From: Chryseobacterium sp. Leaf394
Lineage (GTDB): Bacteria; Bacteroidota; Bacteroidia; Flavobacteriales; Weeksellaceae
DNA length: 33,924 nt
Direction: 5' to 3'
Assembly (NCBI RefSeq): GCF_001424105.1
Contig: NZ_LMQH01000013.1
Span: 5,153 to 39,076, forward strand
Of this stretch, positions 32,481 through 33,924 are shown one piece after another. The notes beneath the pieces are model-generated. The model had not been told where the DNA came from, ran no database searches, and saw nothing but the letters and a program-made list of their open reading frames with translations. Within the stretch, counting starts at the first letter, position 1; the number at the start of each line of letters is the position of its first letter. Made by a program: the position numbers and the translations under genes.

Positions 32481-33503
32481 ATGATTAAAAGTACCATTAA
32501 AGGTATCGGTTTTCACGTTCCGGACAATGTTGTCACGAATGATGACCTTTCTAAACTGATGACCACCAATGACGAATGGATTACCGAACGTACCGGAATC
32601 AAAGAGAGAAGACACCGTGAAAACCGTAATGATGCTCAGGAAACGACTGCTTATTTAGGTTTTAAAGCTTCAGAAAAAGCACTGGGAAAGGCTGGCTTAA
32701 CAGCAAAAGATATAGACTACATTATTTTCGCAACACTTTCTCCGGATTATTATTTTCCCGGTTGTGGAGTACTGCTTCAGGATATGTTAGGTTGTGATAC
32801 CATTGGTGCTTTAGATGTAAGAAATCAGTGTTCAGGTTTTGTGTATGCCATGAGTGTGGCGAATGCTTTTATTAAATCAGGAACATATAAAAATATCCTG
32901 GTGGTGGGAGCGGAAGTTCATTCTTTCGGACTCGATTTTTCTGATGAAGGAAGAGGAGTTTCCGTGATTTTCGGAGATGGGGCAGGGGCGATCGTGCTTT
33001 CAGCAACTGAAGATGAAAATGCAGGAGACATCTTAGCCATGAACATGCATTCTGAAGGGAAATATGCAGACGAACTGTGTACACAGTTTCCGGGATCAAA
33101 ATACGGCTGGAGTGACAGAATGAGAAAGGAGCCGGAAAATGTGACCAGCAAAGAAGTCTATCCGATTATGAACGGCAACTTTGTTTTCAAACATGCCGTA
33201 ACACGATTTCCTGAAACGATGAAAGAAGCTTTGGACAAAGCAGGAAAAACAATTGCAGACCTGGATATGTTTATTCCGCATCAGGCGAATTTAAGAATTG
33301 CCCAGTTTGTTCAGCAGAAATTTGGTTTACCGGACGAAAAAATCCACAACAACATCCAAAAATACGGAAATACAACCGCAGCATCAATTCCGATTGCGTT
33401 AAGTGAAGCCATAGAGCTTGGTAAAATCAAACGGGGAGATTTAGTCCTTCTTTCAGCCTTCGGTAGCGGATTTACCTGGGGAAGTATTTTATTTGAATAT
33501 TAA
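32481..33503 (+). CDS. fabH: 3-oxoacyl-ACP synthase III (FabH-type ketosynthase)
   Basis: This thiolase-fold enzyme (340 residues) condenses an acyl-CoA with malonyl-ACP to start fatty-acid chains. The catalytic triad is intact: Cys117 in DVRNQCSGFVYA, His267 in IPHQANLRI and Asn297 in YGNTTAASIP. The start segment IGFHVPDNVVTNDDL and EWITERTGIKERR are typical. Length is about 15-20 residues more than E. coli FabH, with extra sequence around ELCTQFPGSKYGWSDRM (about 198-214), a feature of the FabH-like branch in Flavobacteriia that may handle other starter acids. Whether this is the main FabH or a paralogue cannot be told from the window. A small VOC gene follows on the same strand. Confidence 0.9.
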   Translation: MIKSTIKGIGFHVPDNVVTNDDLSKLMTTNDEWITERTGIKERRHRENRNDAQETTAYLGFKASEKALGKAGLTAKDIDYIIFATLSPDYYFPGCGVLLQDMLGCDTIGALDVRNQCSGFVYAMSVANAFIKSGTYKNILVVGAEVHSFGLDFSDEGRGVSVIFGDGAGAIVLSATEDENAGDILAMNMHSEGKYADELCTQFPGSKYGWSDRMRKEPENVTSKEVYPIMNGNFVFKHAVTRFPETMKEALDKAGKTIADLDMFIPHQANLRIAQFVQQKFGLPDEKIHNNIQKYGNTTAASIPIALSEAIELGKIKRGDLVLLSAFGSGFTWGSILFEY

Positions 33504-33506
33504 ATA

Positions 33507-33536
33507 ACATCCATCATCCAACATCCAACACCCAGC
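33507..33536. repeat. CATCCAACA repeat
   Basis: ACATCCATCATCCAACATCC followed by AACACCCAGC lies between fabH and the VOC protein gene. It uses the same units as 186-254 and, inverted, 3215-3250. Confidence 0.55.
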
Positions 33537-33542
33537 AAAAAA

Positions 33543-33917
33543 ATGAAAAAAGTAACAGGCATCGGCGGAATATTTTTCAAAGCAAAAGACACCAGTGCAG
33601 TCAACGATTGGTATAAGAAAAATCTCGGTTTAGACACCACTCCCTACGGTGTAAGCTTTGAATGGAAAAATAAAGAAACCGGCAACACAGGAACAACACA
33701 GTGGACGCCCTTTGCAGACACTACCGAATATTTTGAGCCTTCTCAAAAAGAATTTATGATCAATTACCGCGTAGAAAATCTCGAATTACTGGTTGAAGAA
33801 CTCAAAAAAGAAAAAGTGAAGATTTTAGACGAAATTCAAACTTATGATTACGGCAAATTTGTACATATTCTTGATTTGGAAGATAATAAAATCCAGCTTT
33901 GGGAACCGATCGATTAA
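33543..33917 (+). CDS. VOC family (glyoxalase/bleomycin resistance fold) protein
   Basis: The 124-residue protein has one complete VOC module pair: the first half opens with VTGIGGIFFKAKDTSAVNDW then YKKNLGL, and the second half has FMINYRVENLELLVEELKKE and ends YGKFVHILDLEDNKIQLWEP. The terminal Glu in QLWEP is the usual metal-ligand position; the first-half His is absent, so metal binding may differ. The substrate is unknown. It starts 40 bp after fabH with a low-complexity repeat between, and ends 7 bp before the window edge. Confidence 0.88.
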   Translation: MKKVTGIGGIFFKAKDTSAVNDWYKKNLGLDTTPYGVSFEWKNKETGNTGTTQWTPFADTTEYFEPSQKEFMINYRVENLELLVEELKKEKVKILDEIQTYDYGKFVHILDLEDNKIQLWEPID

Positions 33918-33924
33918 AAAAAAA

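Noticed and set aside
293..33503. A biosynthetic gene cluster implied by the phosphopantetheinyl transferase and FabH-type gene
   Set aside because: They are 32 kb apart with unrelated housekeeping genes between, so they do not form a cluster.

Overview
The window looks like chromosomal DNA of a Bacteroidota bacterium of class Flavobacteriia, most like Chryseobacterium or a close relative in the Weeksellaceae. The reasons are the low GC content, A-rich leaders with few clear Shine-Dalgarno sites, TAnnTTTG-type -7 boxes, type IX secretion/gliding genes (porU, porV, gldJ), and secreted proteins whose signal peptides end in 'AQ'. About 28 intact protein genes, one frameshifted gene and several intergenic repeat families can be supported. 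No rRNA, tRNA, CRISPR array, prophage or insertion sequence was seen.

Layout. 1-3150: a phosphopantetheinyl transferase converges on, and overlaps by 20 bp, a FUSC/YccS-type membrane protein. 3354-10235: the type IX secretion block, with porU then porV on the minus strand and gldJ divergent on the plus strand. 10300-15560: envelope genes, namely murF, a NUDIX hydrolase, an SRPBCC protein, anmK, lptC and an outer-membrane protein. 15786-18439: DNA polymerase III delta', an uncharacterised 168-residue protein and a TPR-like protein. 18509-23563: a drug-efflux operon (TetR regulator, TolC-like channel, EmrA-like adaptor, EmrB-like 14-TM MFS pump), with a 16-bp palindrome lying on its promoter. 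23653-25828: three 41-bp tandem repeats, a divergent HxlR regulator/quinone-oxidoreductase pair, and two small secreted proteins. 25965-27960: an EamA transporter, then a MazG-like protein overlapping 3-methyladenine DNA glycosylase I. 28084-29327: three small conserved genes of unknown role, one of them (HAD-like) broken by two compensating frameshifts. 29468-33917: a patatin-like protein with an internal membrane hairpin, CorA, a FabH-type ketosynthase and a glyoxalase-fold protein.

How the genes work together. PorU and PorV form the attachment complex that cleaves and anchors type IX cargo, and GldJ is a lipoprotein of the gliding/secretion motor. MurF, AnmK and LptC serve the cell wall and outer membrane: peptidoglycan precursor synthesis, muropeptide recycling and LPS export. 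The four-gene efflux operon forms a tripartite pump across both membranes. Tag, the MazG-like protein and the NUDIX enzyme deal with damaged bases or nucleotides.

I see no clearly new multi-gene system. The most unexplained items are the 41-bp repeats with a palindromic core (23653-23775), the repeat clusters that separate the MFS pump from the rest of its operon, the frameshifted HAD-like gene, and the small unknown genes beside it.
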